Shown here piece after piece: positions 18,757 through 27,625 of a DNA stretch of 32,509 nt (position 1 is the first letter of the stretch; each line of letters begins with the position of its first letter). Under the pieces are notes generated by a model. It did not search any database, was not told the DNA's origin, and saw nothing but the letters and a program-made list of their open reading frames with translations. Made by a program: the position numbers and the translations under genes. The stretch spans positions 1 to 32,509 of the forward strand of contig JAGNIV010000031.1 in NCBI GenBank assembly GCA_018001015.1. The letters run 5' to 3'. This stretch comes from Phenylobacterium sp. (GTDB taxonomy: Bacteria; Pseudomonadota; Alphaproteobacteria; Caulobacterales; Caulobacteraceae).

Positions 18757-19728
18757 CTAGCTCAGCTTGAACACCGTCGTGGATTTCAGCACCACACCGG
18801 GCCGCAGCAGGGTGGGCAGGAAGTTGGGGTGGTTGGGGGCGTCGGGCGCGTGCTGGGTCTCCAGCGCGACGCCGCCCCAGCCGGTATAGGCGGTGAGGCA
18901 GGGCTCCGTGGTGTCGATCCGCAGGCTGCGGCCCGAGCCCTCATGGGTCAGGCGGGCGGCGGGCGCCAGGGCGCCGCGCTTCTTGTCGGCCAGCACGAAG
19001 GTGTGGTCGAGGTCGGCGGTGAGCGCGCGGGGCTGGCGGTAGTCCAGATCGGTTCCGGCCACGGCCCGGACCTCGCCGGTGGGCAGCAGGGCCTCATCAG
19101 TGACCAGCACGCCGTCACCCAGGATCTGCAGTTCGTGGTCGCGGACGTGGCGCGAATTCAGCCCGCCGAGGTTCCAGTAGGTGTGGTTGGTGAGGTTGAC
19201 CACGGTCGGCGCGGTGGTGGTGGCCGAGATCTCCAGCCGCAGCTCATTCCCGCGCGTCAGTTCGTAGACCGCCTGCACCGCCAGCTCGCCGGGGAAGCCC
19301 ATGTCGCCGTCCGGGCTGACGTGGTTGAGGGTGAGCTTGGCGCCGACCCGCGTCTCCTGAGACTTGGCGGTCCAGACCGTCTTGTCGAAGCCCAGTCTGC
19401 CGCCGTGCAGACAGCTCCCGCCCTCATTGCGGTCGACGTCGTAATCGCGGCCGTCGATGGAGAACTGTCCGTGGGCGATACGCCCGGCATAGCGGCCCAC
19501 CAGGCAGCCGAAATAGCGCGGGCTCTCCAGATAGCGCTCCAGGTGGTCGTAGCCGAGGACGATGTCGTCCATCTCGCCGTCCCGGTCGGGCGCGCGGATC
19601 GACTGGATCGCGCCGCCATAGGTGAGGATGCGCACCGAGACGCCATGGACGTTGGTGAGGGTATAGGCGTCCACCATCCGGCCATCGGGCAGATGGCTGA
19701 GCGGCTTCATGGTGATGGGGGCGTTCAT
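18757..19728 (-). CDS. galM: Aldose 1-epimerase (galactose mutarotase)
   Basis: This 323-residue cytoplasmic enzyme converts beta-D-galactose to the alpha anomer used by GalK. The signatures are GRYAGRI at 78-84, CLHGG with His108, [10 protein letters not shown] with catalytic acid His182, and [16 protein letters not shown] with catalytic base Glu290. Length is normal. ATG 19728 overlaps the galT stop in an ATGA arrangement, so translation is coupled. It is the last gene of the Leloir part of the operon; galE is not in the window and must be supplied elsewhere. Confidence 0.95.
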   Translation of the reverse strand: MNAPITMKPLSHLPDGRMVDAYTLTNVHGVSVRILTYGGAIQSIRAPDRDGEMDDIVLGYDHLERYLESPRYFGCLVGRYAGRIAHGQFSIDGRDYDVDRNEGGSCLHGGRLGFDKTVWTAKSQETRVGAKLTLNHVSPDGDMGFPGELAVQAVYELTRGNELRLEISATTTAPTVVNLTNHTYWNLGGLNSRHVRDHELQILGDGVLVTDEALLPTGEVRAVAGTDLDYRQPRALTADLDHTFVLADKKRGALAPAARLTHEGSGRSLRIDTTEPCLTAYTGWGGVALETQHAPDAPNHPNFLPTLLRPGVVLKSTTVFKLS

Positions 19729-20729
19729 GTCAGGTCCCGCAGACGCGCCGCGGCCTCCTCGGGCGTCAGGTCGCGTTGGGGCATGGCCAGCATCTCGTAG
19801 CCCACCATGAACTTGCGCACCGAGGCCGAGCGCAGCAGCGGCGGATAGAAGTGGGCGTGCAGGGTGATGTGCGGGTGGGCCGCCCCGTCCGTGGGCCGCT
19901 GATGGAAGCCCATGGTGTAGGGGAAGGAGACCTCGAACAGCCGGTCATAGGCCCGGGTCAGGCGCGAGAGGATGTCGGCCAGGCCCGCGCGCTCGGGGGG
20001 GGTCAGTTCGTCGAGGCCGGTGACGGAACGGCGCGGCAGGACCAGGGCCTCGAAGGGCCAGGCGGCCCAGAACGGGACCAGGGCGACAAAGGTCTCGTTG
20101 GCGCAGATGATCCGTTCGCCGGCCTGAAGCTCGCGGGCCAGATAGGCCGACAACAGGGTCTGGCCGTGGGTCTCGAACCAGGCGCGCTGCTGGTCAGCCT
20201 CGCGAACCTGCTCGTTGGGGACGTGCTGCTGGGCCCAGATCTGGCCGTGGGGGTGCGGGTTGCTGGCCCCCATCATCTCGCCGCGGTTTTCGAACACCGT
20301 CACCGCGCCGATCTCCGGGCGGGCGGCAAGTTCGACGAACTGCGCGGTCCAGGTTTCGACCACCGTCTCGATCTCGCGCGGGGACATGCCGGCCATGGTG
20401 AGGCTGTGGTCGGGGCTGTAGCAGATCACCCGGCAGAGCCCGGCCTCGGCCTGCGCCACCAGCAGGGGGTCGTCGGATACCCCTTCGGTCAAGCCCGGCA
20501 GCAGGGCCGGATAGTCGTTGTCGAAGACATAGACGCCCTTGTACTCCGGGTTGCGCACCCCGCCCGCCCGCATCACCCCGGCGCAGAGATAGCAGGCCGG
20601 ATCGTGGGTCACGCGATCACGGGGCGCGGCCTCGCTGGCCGCCCCCTGCCAGGGCCGGCTGACCCGCTGCGGCGAGACCAGCACCCAATCGCCGGTCAGC
20701 AGGTTGAGGCGGCGCTCGGGACGGCTCAC
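19725..20729 (-). CDS. galT: Galactose-1-phosphate uridylyltransferase
   Basis: This 334-residue enzyme swaps UMP between UDP-glucose and galactose-1-phosphate. The active-site NPHPHGQ (His159, Pro160, His161) is present, with the upstream metal site CYLCAG (Cys46, Cys49), and the C-terminal [13 protein letters not shown] block. The start is GTG 20729, which overlaps the galK stop as GTGA; a longer frame to 20867 is only the galK antiframe. Length (about 335) is normal for class I GalT. It is translationally coupled on both sides. Confidence 0.96.
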   Translation of the reverse strand: MSRPERRLNLLTGDWVLVSPQRVSRPWQGAASEAAPRDRVTHDPACYLCAGVMRAGGVRNPEYKGVYVFDNDYPALLPGLTEGVSDDPLLVAQAEAGLCRVICYSPDHSLTMAGMSPREIETVVETWTAQFVELAARPEIGAVTVFENRGEMMGASNPHPHGQIWAQQHVPNEQVREADQQRAWFETHGQTLLSAYLARELQAGERIICANETFVALVPFWAAWPFEALVLPRRSVTGLDELTPPERAGLADILSRLTRAYDRLFEVSFPYTMGFHQRPTDGAAHPHITLHAHFYPPLLRSASVRKFMVGYEMLAMPQRDLTPEEAAARLRDLT

Positions 20730-21859
20730 GCGAGAACCTCCGAGGCGCCGGCCACCGCGCGGCAGGCGAAGGTCTCGGGGGGTTCGCCGATCAGCGCGCC
20801 GTAGGCCGCGACGATGGCGGCCTGGACGGTGTCGACCGCCTCGGCGTCCACCAAGGCTATGACGCAACCGCCGAAGCCGCCGCCCATCAGCCGGGCGCCG
20901 TGGACGCCCGGCGTCGCCTGGGCGATGGCGGCCAGCTGGTCGATGACCGGCAGGCTGACCTCCATGTCGTCGCGCAGGGAGGCGTGGGACTGGTTCATCA
21001 GGGCGCCCAGGGCCGCGAGGTCGCCGGCCGCCATGGCGGTCAGCGCCCGGCCGACCCGCGCGTTCTCGGTCACCACGTGGCGGCAGCGTTTGGCGGGATC
21101 GCCGCTGAGCCTAGGCAGGGCGGCGGCCAAGTCCGCCTCGCCTACGTCACGCAGGGCGGGAACGCCGAGGGTGCGGGCCGCGGCCTCGCAGTCCTCGCGG
21201 CGCTGGCGGTACTCGCCGCCCACCAGCCGGTGGCGGACCATGGAGTTCACCAGCAGGAAGCTCGCGCCGTCCGGCAGGGCGGCGGGCGTCGCCCGCAGGC
21301 TGCGGCAGTCCAGCATCAGGGCCCCGCCCTCGACCCCGTTGGCGCAGGCGAAGCCGTCCATGATCCCGCAGGGCATGCCCACGAAGCGGTTCTCCGAGGC
21401 CTGGGCCCAGCGCGCCACCTGGGCGCCGTCGGCTTGGATGGCCGAGAGCGCCAGCAGGGCGTGGATGACCGCCACCTGCAGGGCCGCCGAAGAACTGACC
21501 CCAGCCCCGACCGGCACGTCCGACGCGATCAGCAGGTCAGCGCCCACCACGGCCAGGCCCGCCTCCAGCAGGATCTTGGCGGGTCCGGCCACATAGTCGC
21601 TCCAGTCCCCGCGCGGCGTAAGCGCCGCCAGGTCGGCCTCCATCTCCTCGCCCAAGGTCTGGGAGACCACGCGCAGCCGGCCCAGGCCGTTGGGCGCGGC
21701 GGCCACCAGGCACCAGCGGTCGATGGCGGCGGGCAGGACGAAGCCCTCGGAATAGTCGGTGTGCTCGCCGATGATGTTGATGCGGCCCGGCGCGCGGAAC
21801 AGGCGCGGTTCGGCGCCGAAGCGCGCGCGGAAGTCGGCGGCCAGGGCGGCGAGAGTCAC
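20726..21859 (-). CDS. galK: Galactokinase
   Basis: This 377-residue GHMP kinase phosphorylates alpha-D-galactose with ATP. Three GHMP motifs are present: [12 protein letters not shown] at 25-36 (galactose binding), [13 protein letters not shown] at about 115-127 (ATP loop), and [11 protein letters not shown] from about residue 321. The start is GTG 21859, overlapping the alpha-galactosidase stop (GTGA). The length is that of ordinary bacterial GalK. Confidence 0.97.
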   Translation of the reverse strand: MTLAALAADFRARFGAEPRLFRAPGRINIIGEHTDYSEGFVLPAAIDRWCLVAAAPNGLGRLRVVSQTLGEEMEADLAALTPRGDWSDYVAGPAKILLEAGLAVVGADLLIASDVPVGAGVSSSAALQVAVIHALLALSAIQADGAQVARWAQASENRFVGMPCGIMDGFACANGVEGGALMLDCRSLRATPAALPDGASFLLVNSMVRHRLVGGEYRQRREDCEAAARTLGVPALRDVGEADLAAALPRLSGDPAKRCRHVVTENARVGRALTAMAAGDLAALGALMNQSHASLRDDMEVSLPVIDQLAAIAQATPGVHGARLMGGGFGGCVIALVDAEAVDTVQAAIVAAYGALIGEPPETFACRAVAGASEVLA

Positions 21860-23973
21860 GGCGCGATCCGCGTCAGCCGAAAGACCGCGATCTCGCCGGC
21901 CCGCATCACCGGCAGGGGGATGCCCGTCCCGGCCAGCATCGCGCCGCTGGCGATCAGGGCGTCGCCCTTCACCAGGGGGATGCGCCGCTTCATCACCGCG
22001 AAGGGCCGCTCGGGCGGGTTGACCATGACGATCTCATAGTCCGCTCCGGGCTCCAGGCCCACCACCCGCAGAGGCGCCAGGGCCGCGGCCTTCGAGGTCT
22101 CCACCTGGGCGGCGGAGACCAGGACGCCGCCCGCCCCCACATTGGCGAAGGCCAGGCAGTCGGGGTGCTCCAGGCGCAGGGTTCGCCCCGCATGCAGGTC
22201 GGTTCTCAGGGTCTTGTGCAAGGCGATGGCGGCGGCCAACTGCGCCCGCTCTTCGGGTGTGAAAGCCCGCAGGTCGGCCTCGATCCCCATGTGACCGCCG
22301 AGCGCGGTCATGGCCCGCAGCTCCAGGCTGGCGGTGCGCGCGGTGGTGTGGCTGGCGGCCGCGCCCACATGCGATCCCATGACCTCGGGCGGGAAGAAGA
22401 TCGAGAAGCCGCGCTGGATCGCCTGGCGCTCGATGGGGTCGTTGCAGTCCGACGTCCAGATGCGGTCGGTGCGCCTGAGGATCTCGTAGTCGGCCCGGCC
22501 GCCGCCCGATGAGCAGCTCTCGATCTCGACGGTCGGATGGGCGGTGCGCAGCCGGTCCATCAGGGCGTAGACCGCCAGGGTCTGGTTGTGGACCGCCGCC
22601 CGCCCGCCGCTGAGCGCGTGGGTCAGGTCGCGGTTCATGTCCCACTTCAGATAGCCGATGGCGTTGTCGGCCAGCAGGGCGTCGATCTGGCCGAAGAGGT
22701 TGTCAGCCACCTCGGCCCGCGTGAGGTCGAGGACATACTGGCCCCGCCCCAGGGGCTGGTCGCGGCCCGGATCGCCGAGGATCCAGTCGGGGTGCGCCCG
22801 CAGCAGGTCGGAATCGGCGTTGGCCATCTCCGGCTCGACCCACAGGCCGAACTCCATGCCGAGGCCGCGGACATGGTCGATCAGGGGGGTGAGGCCGTCG
22901 GGATACTTGGCGGGATCGACCGTCCAGTCGCCGAGCCCCGAGCGGTCGTCGGGGCGGCCCCGGAACCAGCCGTCGTCCAGGACGTAGCGCTCGGCGCCGG
23001 CCTGGGCGGCGAGGTCGGCCAGGCCCTTCAGGGTGGCCAGGTCGTGGTCGAAATAGATGGCCTCCCAGCCGTTGTAGTGAACCGGCCGGGTCTTGCCTCG
23101 CAGCCGGCCGCCCAGGATCACGTCGCGGACGAAGGGATGCAGCCGGTCGGACAGGCCGTTCAGGCCGCTCTCCGAGCGGGCCATGTAGAGGGCCGGCGTC
23201 TGGTAGCTCTCCCCCGGCCCCAGGATCACCTCTCCGGGATGCAGCAGTTCGCCGGCCTGGACCTGGATGCGGCCGTCCCGCAGGCGCTCGGCGAAGATGC
23301 GATGGTCGCCGCTCCAGGCCAGGTGCAGGGCGAAGGCCTCGCCGCGCGTCTCGCCGAAGCCGGTCTCGCCGACCACCGCGAAGGGTGGGGCATGGTGGGA
23401 GGTGCGGCCGGTGCGGTTCTCCTTGGCGATCAGGCCGGTGGAGATCGTCTGGCGAACGGGCGCGAACTCTCGGGTCCAGCGGCCGTCGAACAGCAGCAGG
23501 TCGGCGTGGGGACTGTCGAAGGCGCCGGCCGCCAGCCAGTCGACGGTCAGCGGTTCGGCGCCCAGGTTCTTCAGGGCCGCGCAGCTGGTGAGCACACCGG
23601 TGGCGGGCTCCAGGGTCAGGGTCAGGGTCAGCTCGATCCCGGCGGCGGCGTCCTCCAGCACCAGGGTCGCGGCGCCGGGCGCCAGGTCGGCGTCGCGCAG
23701 GGTCATCTGGCTGACCAGTTCGGCGCCGTTGCGGTGGGCCAGCAGGCCCGGATGGCCGGTGAAACCCTGCCCCGCCTCCGGCAGCCAGGTCAGCCGCTCG
23801 CCCCCGTCCAGCATGCCGTGCGGGATGGCGCGGAGCGACAGCCGCGCCAGGGCCGGGATGGGGTCGGCGGGACCCAGGTCAGGCCCCCAATAGACCAGCC
23901 GCGGCGCGCCGGCCTCGGTGGTGAGGAACACCAGGCTTTCAGCCCCGCCGTCCAGCCGGAAACTCTGGGCCAT
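21856..23973 (-). CDS. GH36 alpha-galactosidase
   Basis: This 705-residue enzyme releases terminal alpha-linked galactose from melibiose, raffinose-type sugars or galactomannan. It has an N-terminal beta-sandwich and a TIM barrel with GH36 signatures. YLKWDMNRDL carries the nucleophile Asp445, CSSGGGRADYEIL is the sugar-binding block at 487-499, and WTSDCNDPIER carries the acid/base Asp509. LDDGWF at 332-337 and FGLWVEPEM at 375-383 are also conserved. There is no signal peptide, so substrates must be imported first. ATG 23973 overlaps by one base the stop of the methyltransferase gene (TGATG). The galactose freed here is the substrate for the downstream galM-galK-galT genes. Confidence 0.96.
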   Translation of the reverse strand: MAQSFRLDGGAESLVFLTTEAGAPRLVYWGPDLGPADPIPALARLSLRAIPHGMLDGGERLTWLPEAGQGFTGHPGLLAHRNGAELVSQMTLRDADLAPGAATLVLEDAAAGIELTLTLTLEPATGVLTSCAALKNLGAEPLTVDWLAAGAFDSPHADLLLFDGRWTREFAPVRQTISTGLIAKENRTGRTSHHAPPFAVVGETGFGETRGEAFALHLAWSGDHRIFAERLRDGRIQVQAGELLHPGEVILGPGESYQTPALYMARSESGLNGLSDRLHPFVRDVILGGRLRGKTRPVHYNGWEAIYFDHDLATLKGLADLAAQAGAERYVLDDGWFRGRPDDRSGLGDWTVDPAKYPDGLTPLIDHVRGLGMEFGLWVEPEMANADSDLLRAHPDWILGDPGRDQPLGRGQYVLDLTRAEVADNLFGQIDALLADNAIGYLKWDMNRDLTHALSGGRAAVHNQTLAVYALMDRLRTAHPTVEIESCSSGGGRADYEILRRTDRIWTSDCNDPIERQAIQRGFSIFFPPEVMGSHVGAAASHTTARTASLELRAMTALGGHMGIEADLRAFTPEERAQLAAAIALHKTLRTDLHAGRTLRLEHPDCLAFANVGAGGVLVSAAQVETSKAAALAPLRVVGLEPGADYEIVMVNPPERPFAVMKRRIPLVKGDALIASGAMLAGTGIPLPVMRAGEIAVFRLTRIAP

Positions 23974-24779
23974 CAGACCGGCGCCTTGGGGGTCATGACC
24001 AGCCAGGGGGTGGGCCGGATGCGCCACTCCCAGACCGCGATCAGGTGGTCCAGATGGCCCTGGGCGGCCAGCCAGTCGGGCAGCAGCACGCTCTTGCCCT
24101 GCTGGTTCAGGCGCTGAATATCGTGGGTGGCGGAGAACCGCTCGGTCAGCCGGTCGAGCACGCCGGGCCGGTAGACGTCGTGGGTCTCGACGATCAGGCT
24201 CATCGCGGCCAGGGCGGGGGAGAGATCCGGGCGCAGCAGGTCGTCCTCGGCGCCCTCCACGTCCATCATCACCAGGCACCTGCGGTCGGCGAATTCCTCG
24301 AAGCCCTCGGGGGTGAAGGTCTCGCGCACCACCACCCGGTCGGCGACGCCGTTCTTGGCGGCCAGCTCGGCGCAGGCCAGGCGCGCGGCCTCGACGATGT
24401 CGTAGGCGTAGACGGTGACGCCGGGCATCAGCCGGGCCAGGCCCACGGCGTAGTAGCCCTCCGCGCAGCCCACATCGACCACGCAGTCGAAGCCCTGGCC
24501 GGCGAACCGGGCGATGGCCGGGTGAAGCTCGGACTCGTAGGAGCCCAGCAGCCGCGGGGCCAGCGCCCCCTCGGTGGCCGTGCCCACATAGTCCATGCCG
24601 GCGAAGGGGCCGCTGAGGATCTTCGCGCCCTCGCGCCGCAGCAGGGCGCCGGCGATGGTCCGCGAGCGCCAGATCGCCAGGACCCGCAGCAGGGCGCCCA
24701 GTTCCGGCTCGGACGCCAGGGGCGGATCGCGGGCCACCCGCGCCTTGATCCAGGCGGCCACGGTTTCGAGATTGCTCAT
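23973..24779 (-). CDS. FkbM-like SAM-dependent methyltransferase
   Basis: This 268-residue protein has a Rossmann methyltransferase core: motif I VDVGCAEGYY at 101-110, VYAYDIVEAAR at 123-133, and MMDVEGAEDDLL at 171-182. The DVEGAE block is the mark of FkbM-type enzymes. An N-terminal helical part of about 95 residues precedes it. The substrate is not predictable; FkbM relatives often methylate sugars or lipids. ATG 24779 (MSNLETV) is the start, as the upstream frame is low-complexity. It is the first gene of the operon and its stop touches the alpha-galactosidase start, which is unusual company for a Leloir operon. A role in a sugar-modified glycan is possible but unsupported. Confidence 0.8.
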   Translation of the reverse strand: MSNLETVAAWIKARVARDPPLASEPELGALLRVLAIWRSRTIAGALLRREGAKILSGPFAGMDYVGTATEGALAPRLLGSYESELHPAIARFAGQGFDCVVDVGCAEGYYAVGLARLMPGVTVYAYDIVEAARLACAELAAKNGVADRVVVRETFTPEGFEEFADRRCLVMMDVEGAEDDLLRPDLSPALAAMSLIVETHDVYRPGVLDRLTERFSATHDIQRLNQQGKSVLLPDWLAAQGHLDHLIAVWEWRIRPTPWLVMTPKAPV

Positions 24780-24858
24780 CGTCCGACCATAGCCGCGCGG
24801 CCTAGGGACAGGCCAGACGGAACTCCAGGCCCGCCTTCGGGGCGCCTGAGGAAGGCGC

Positions 24859-24884
24859 CGCGGCGGGGGCGCCGCCCCGCCGCG
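24859..24884 (-). terminator. Strong G/C hairpin after btuB
   Basis: CGCGGCGGGG (24859-24868) and CCCCGCCGCG (24875-24884) form a perfect 10-bp stem with a 6-base loop, 14 bases after the btuB stop. A second short hairpin, GGCGCC-N7-GGCGCC (24841-24859), follows. No U-tract is visible. The same 118-base gap must also hold the promoter of the galactose operon. Confidence 0.55.
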
Positions 24885-24897
24885 AACCCTTATCGCA

Positions 24898-26877
24898 TCA
24901 GAACCTGGCGCGCACGCCGAGGGTGGCGGCGCGGCCCGGAGTTCCGTAGTTGCGGACCGTTTCGTAGCGGTCGTCGAAGACGTTCTCGACCCGGCCATAG
25001 ACCTCCAGGGTGTCGTTCACCGGGTAGGCCGCCCGCAGGTCCAGCAGGGTGTGGCTCTGCAGGGTGTAGCTGCCGGCGGCGTTGTCGGAGCTGGCCCCGA
25101 CGTGGCGTATGTCGGCCGTCGTGGAGAGACCAAACCCCCATTGGTAGGTGGCCGCCAGGTTGGCCTGGTGCTCGGGCCGGCGGGCCAGTTGCTTGCCCAG
25201 GTTGGCGCCCGCAGAACGGTTCTCCGTATGGGTCCAGGTGTAGTTGGCGTCGAGGCTGAAGGGGCCCCGTTCGACCGCCGCCACCAGCTCAACCCCATGC
25301 GCGGCGGTCTTTGCGGTGTTGTCGTAGTAGCCGAACCGGGCCACGCCGCCGGGGTTGCAGAGGGGCGTCAGGGACCCGAAGGCGCAGGAGACGAAGTCGA
25401 TCTGGTTCTGCGTCTCGCGGCCGAAGGCCGTCGCCGCCACCACCAGCCAACCGTCACCGACCGTGTGCTCGACACCGGCGTCCCAGGCGTCGGCCTGCTC
25501 GGGTTTCAGCCCCAGGTTCCCGTAGCTGCTATAGAGCTGGTAGAGGGTCGGGGCCTTGAATCCTTGGCCGAAACTGGCGCGCAGGACGGTTGCGTCGCCA
25601 ACGGACCAGGCGGCCGAGACCTGCCCCAGGGTGTGGTCGCCGAAGGTGTCGTGGCGGTCGCGGCGCAGGCCGACCGTGACCGACAGGTGATCGCCGAGGT
25701 CCCCACGAACCTGGGCATAGAGGCTGTCGATCCCCGCCTTGGCCGTCGCGGTGGGCGGGTTGGGCGCGAAGGCCGAGGGCGAGCGGGTGCGGAAGCTGGC
25801 CTGCTCGCGCTCGGCGCCGAAGGTGGCGGTCCAGGCCGGCGCGATCTCCAGGCTCCCCTGGTACTCCCAGCGCCGGTTGCGGCCCGTCGAATCGAAGGTA
25901 ACCGGTGTCACGGCCTGGGCCGGGTCATAGTTCAGGCTGTCGGAGTTGGTGTAGCCGAAGGCCAGGCGGTTGCGGAACCGGCCCTCGAGCAACGCGACGT
26001 TCAGGCCGGCATAGGCCACCAGCTCCTCGATCTCCGCGTACTGGCCGGTGTCGGCGAACAGATAGGCCGGGGCCGGGAAGCCGTCGAAGTCGTTGCGGCT
26101 GTCGGTATAGACCGCCCGCAGGTCCAGCGAGAGGGCGCCCGAGGCGATCACCCGGGCCCGGCCGCTGACCGCCGTGCTGCGATAGCCGTCGTCCTCGGCC
26201 CCGCCGGCCACGGCCGAGACCCCGTCGGTCTGGTCATGGCTGGCCGACAGCCGCCAGACCAGGTGGTCGCTGATCCCGCCGGCCGCGCCACGCACATAGG
26301 CGCTGTTCTGCGTGCCCACCTCGGCCTGCAGCCCGCCCTCCAGGGCCGAGGTCGGCTCGGCGGTGACGATGTTGATCACCCCGCCGATCGCCTGGCTGCC
26401 CCACAGGGTCGACTGGGCGCCGCGCAGGATCTCGATGCGGGCCACGTCGCCGGTCAGCAGGTTGGCGAAGTTGTAGCCGCCGCCGGGCGCCGAGGGGTCG
26501 TTGATCTTCACCCCGTCCACCACGGCCACGGTCTGGTCGCCCTCCGCCCCGCGGATGCGCAGGGTGGTGACGCCCCCCGGCCCGCCGTTGCGGGAATAGG
26601 CGACGCCGACGGTGCGCGAGACCAGGTCGGAGACCAGCAGCTGCTGGCTGGCCTCGATGTCGGCGGCGGTCAGCACGGTGACCGACTGACCGACCTTGGC
26701 GCGTTCCTGCGGCCCGCGAGCGGCGGTGACGATCAGTTCGCTGACCGGATTGGCCGCCTCGGCGCCGGCGGCGTCGGGCGTGGGCGCCACGGGCGCGAGC
26801 GCCCGGTCATCGTCGGCGAGCGCGGGAGATGCGCAGAACACGGCCAGGGCCGCGGTGGCGTGGAGATAGGTCTTCAT
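24898..26877 (-). CDS. btuB: TonB-dependent vitamin B12 receptor
   Basis: This 659-residue outer-membrane receptor has a signal peptide (about residues 1-21, ending SPALA) and a TonB box region (PVSELIVTAAR). The plug domain contains TLRIRGAEGDQTVAVVDGVKIND and VARIEILRGAQSTLWGSQAIGGVINIVT. A beta-barrel follows and ends in a terminal Phe (RARF), as porin-like barrels do. BtuB takes up cobalamins with energy from TonB. The assignment to B12, rather than another siderophore, is fixed by the cobalamin riboswitch just upstream. The start ATG 26877 has AAGGGG eight bases before it; the frame to 27174 merely translates the riboswitch. No other B12 uptake or synthesis genes are next to it. Confidence 0.94.
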   Translation of the reverse strand: MKTYLHATAALAVFCASPALADDDRALAPVAPTPDAAGAEAANPVSELIVTAARGPQERAKVGQSVTVLTAADIEASQQLLVSDLVSRTVGVAYSRNGGPGGVTTLRIRGAEGDQTVAVVDGVKINDPSAPGGGYNFANLLTGDVARIEILRGAQSTLWGSQAIGGVINIVTAEPTSALEGGLQAEVGTQNSAYVRGAAGGISDHLVWRLSASHDQTDGVSAVAGGAEDDGYRSTAVSGRARVIASGALSLDLRAVYTDSRNDFDGFPAPAYLFADTGQYAEIEELVAYAGLNVALLEGRFRNRLAFGYTNSDSLNYDPAQAVTPVTFDSTGRNRRWEYQGSLEIAPAWTATFGAEREQASFRTRSPSAFAPNPPTATAKAGIDSLYAQVRGDLGDHLSVTVGLRRDRHDTFGDHTLGQVSAAWSVGDATVLRASFGQGFKAPTLYQLYSSYGNLGLKPEQADAWDAGVEHTVGDGWLVVAATAFGRETQNQIDFVSCAFGSLTPLCNPGGVARFGYYDNTAKTAAHGVELVAAVERGPFSLDANYTWTHTENRSAGANLGKQLARRPEHQANLAATYQWGFGLSTTADIRHVGASSDNAAGSYTLQSHTLLDLRAAYPVNDTLEVYGRVENVFDDRYETVRNYGTPGRAATLGVRARF

Positions 26878-27044
26878 GGGTCTTGCCCCTTCCATCTGAC
26901 GACGGGCCGCGGGCAAGCGGGGGCCGGCAGCCAGGCGCCAGGACGCACGGTCGCCAGCCCACGCCGACACGCGGACCAACAAACGTCGCCTCTCGGGACA
27001 ATCCCCGTTCGCTCGGCGCACCCCGGCCGGTCGAAGGACGACTG

Positions 27045-27210
27045 CGTCAGGCAGGTCTCCTGGCTCACGGGTCAGCACCCATTGCGCGCCGCCTTCCCAG
27101 ACCCCGAGGGACCCAGTGGCTGATGGCGCGCGGGCTCGCCGCTTACAGTTGCGGGGGCAGCCCAGGTTTTCCACCTGAGTTCCCTTTTCATCCCCTCACG
27201 GGGAACCTGT
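27045..27210 (-). promoter_or_regulatory. Cobalamin (B12) riboswitch
   Basis: Reading the minus strand, the leader begins with a GGTTCCCC...GGGGATGAAAAGGGAA stem. It continues with the core GCTGCCCCCGCAACTGTAAG and GCGGCGAGC, then the B12-box GCCACTG (27115-27121), GGGAAGG, and the closing TGACCCGTGAGCCAGGAG followed by ACCTGCC. These are the hallmark blocks of the cobalamin aptamer. When adenosylcobalamin binds, such elements turn off the downstream gene, here btuB. About 167 bases separate the aptamer from the btuB start and would house the expression platform; whether it acts on translation or on termination is not clear. Confidence 0.97.
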
Positions 27211-27219
27211 CGCAGGGGG

Positions 27220-27249
27220 GGTTTAGGGCGAAGGCGGGGGCGGGGTCAA
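27220..27249 (-). promoter_or_regulatory. Putative btuB promoter
   Basis: On the minus strand TTGACC (27249-27244), an 18-base spacer and TAAACC (27225-27220) match -35 and -10 elements. CCTAAACC is close to the Caulobacter housekeeping -10 (GCTANAWC). Transcription would begin within a few bases of the riboswitch 5' stem, which supports the call. Confidence 0.55.
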
Positions 27250-27298
27250 TGTGGGGGGGGATCGCGGAGCTAGAGCAGCCCCCGATCAAACTACTTTT

Positions 27299-27625
27299 TC
27301 AGTCGGCCCTTGGGAGCCGGGTGGGGCATTTATAGGCGTTGCCGAGCGTGTTGCTGCCCATCGGGCCGGAAGAGCTGTCGAGAAGCACGACATGCGTCGC
27401 GCCGAGCGCGAGCGCTCGCTTCTTCAGGCCGTCGCGCGCTCGATTATAGGCCATATTGGTGACTAGCCCGCCCCAAGCGGATGAACCCTTCACCTCGCCG
27501 AGATACTCGCAACCAGCGACGGAGGACTCATCCTTCACAATGATGATTTCGGTCGCTTGAGCGGCGAGCGCCGCACCAGCTATCATTGCAGCACACGCTG
27601 CTGCCATGGACACTTTGTGAACCAT
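27299..27625 (-). CDS. Small secreted DUF4156-like protein
   Basis: This 108-residue protein has a signal peptide (about residues 1-22, [18 protein letters not shown]). A compact domain follows: [14 protein letters not shown], then [23 protein letters not shown], and a C-terminal NAYKCP. The pattern of a Gly-Glu-Val strand, an Asn-x-Ala-Arg helix, LGATHVV and a final Cys is that of DUF4156-like envelope proteins of unknown role. The start is ATG 27625, or 27607 if the shorter signal peptide is used. The upstream sequence lies inside the Argonaute remnant, which is read in the opposite direction, so its promoter must lie within that remnant. That suggests the two were brought together by rearrangement. 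Confidence 0.7.
   Translation of the reverse strand: MVHKVSMAAACAAMIAGAALAAQATEIIIVKDESSVAGCEYLGEVKGSSAWGGLVTNMAYNRARDGLKKRALALGATHVVLLDSSSGPMGSNTLGNAYKCPTRLPRAD

Noticed and set aside
22537-24117. Plus-strand open frame of 526 codons
   Set aside because: It is the antisense of the alpha-galactosidase gene with no recognisable domain.
25051-27123. Plus-strand open frame of 690 codons
   Set aside because: It is antisense to btuB and the riboswitch and shows the same shadow composition.
26878-27174. Upstream extension of btuB
   Set aside because: It translates the cobalamin riboswitch; signal peptide and ribosome binding site fit ATG 26877.
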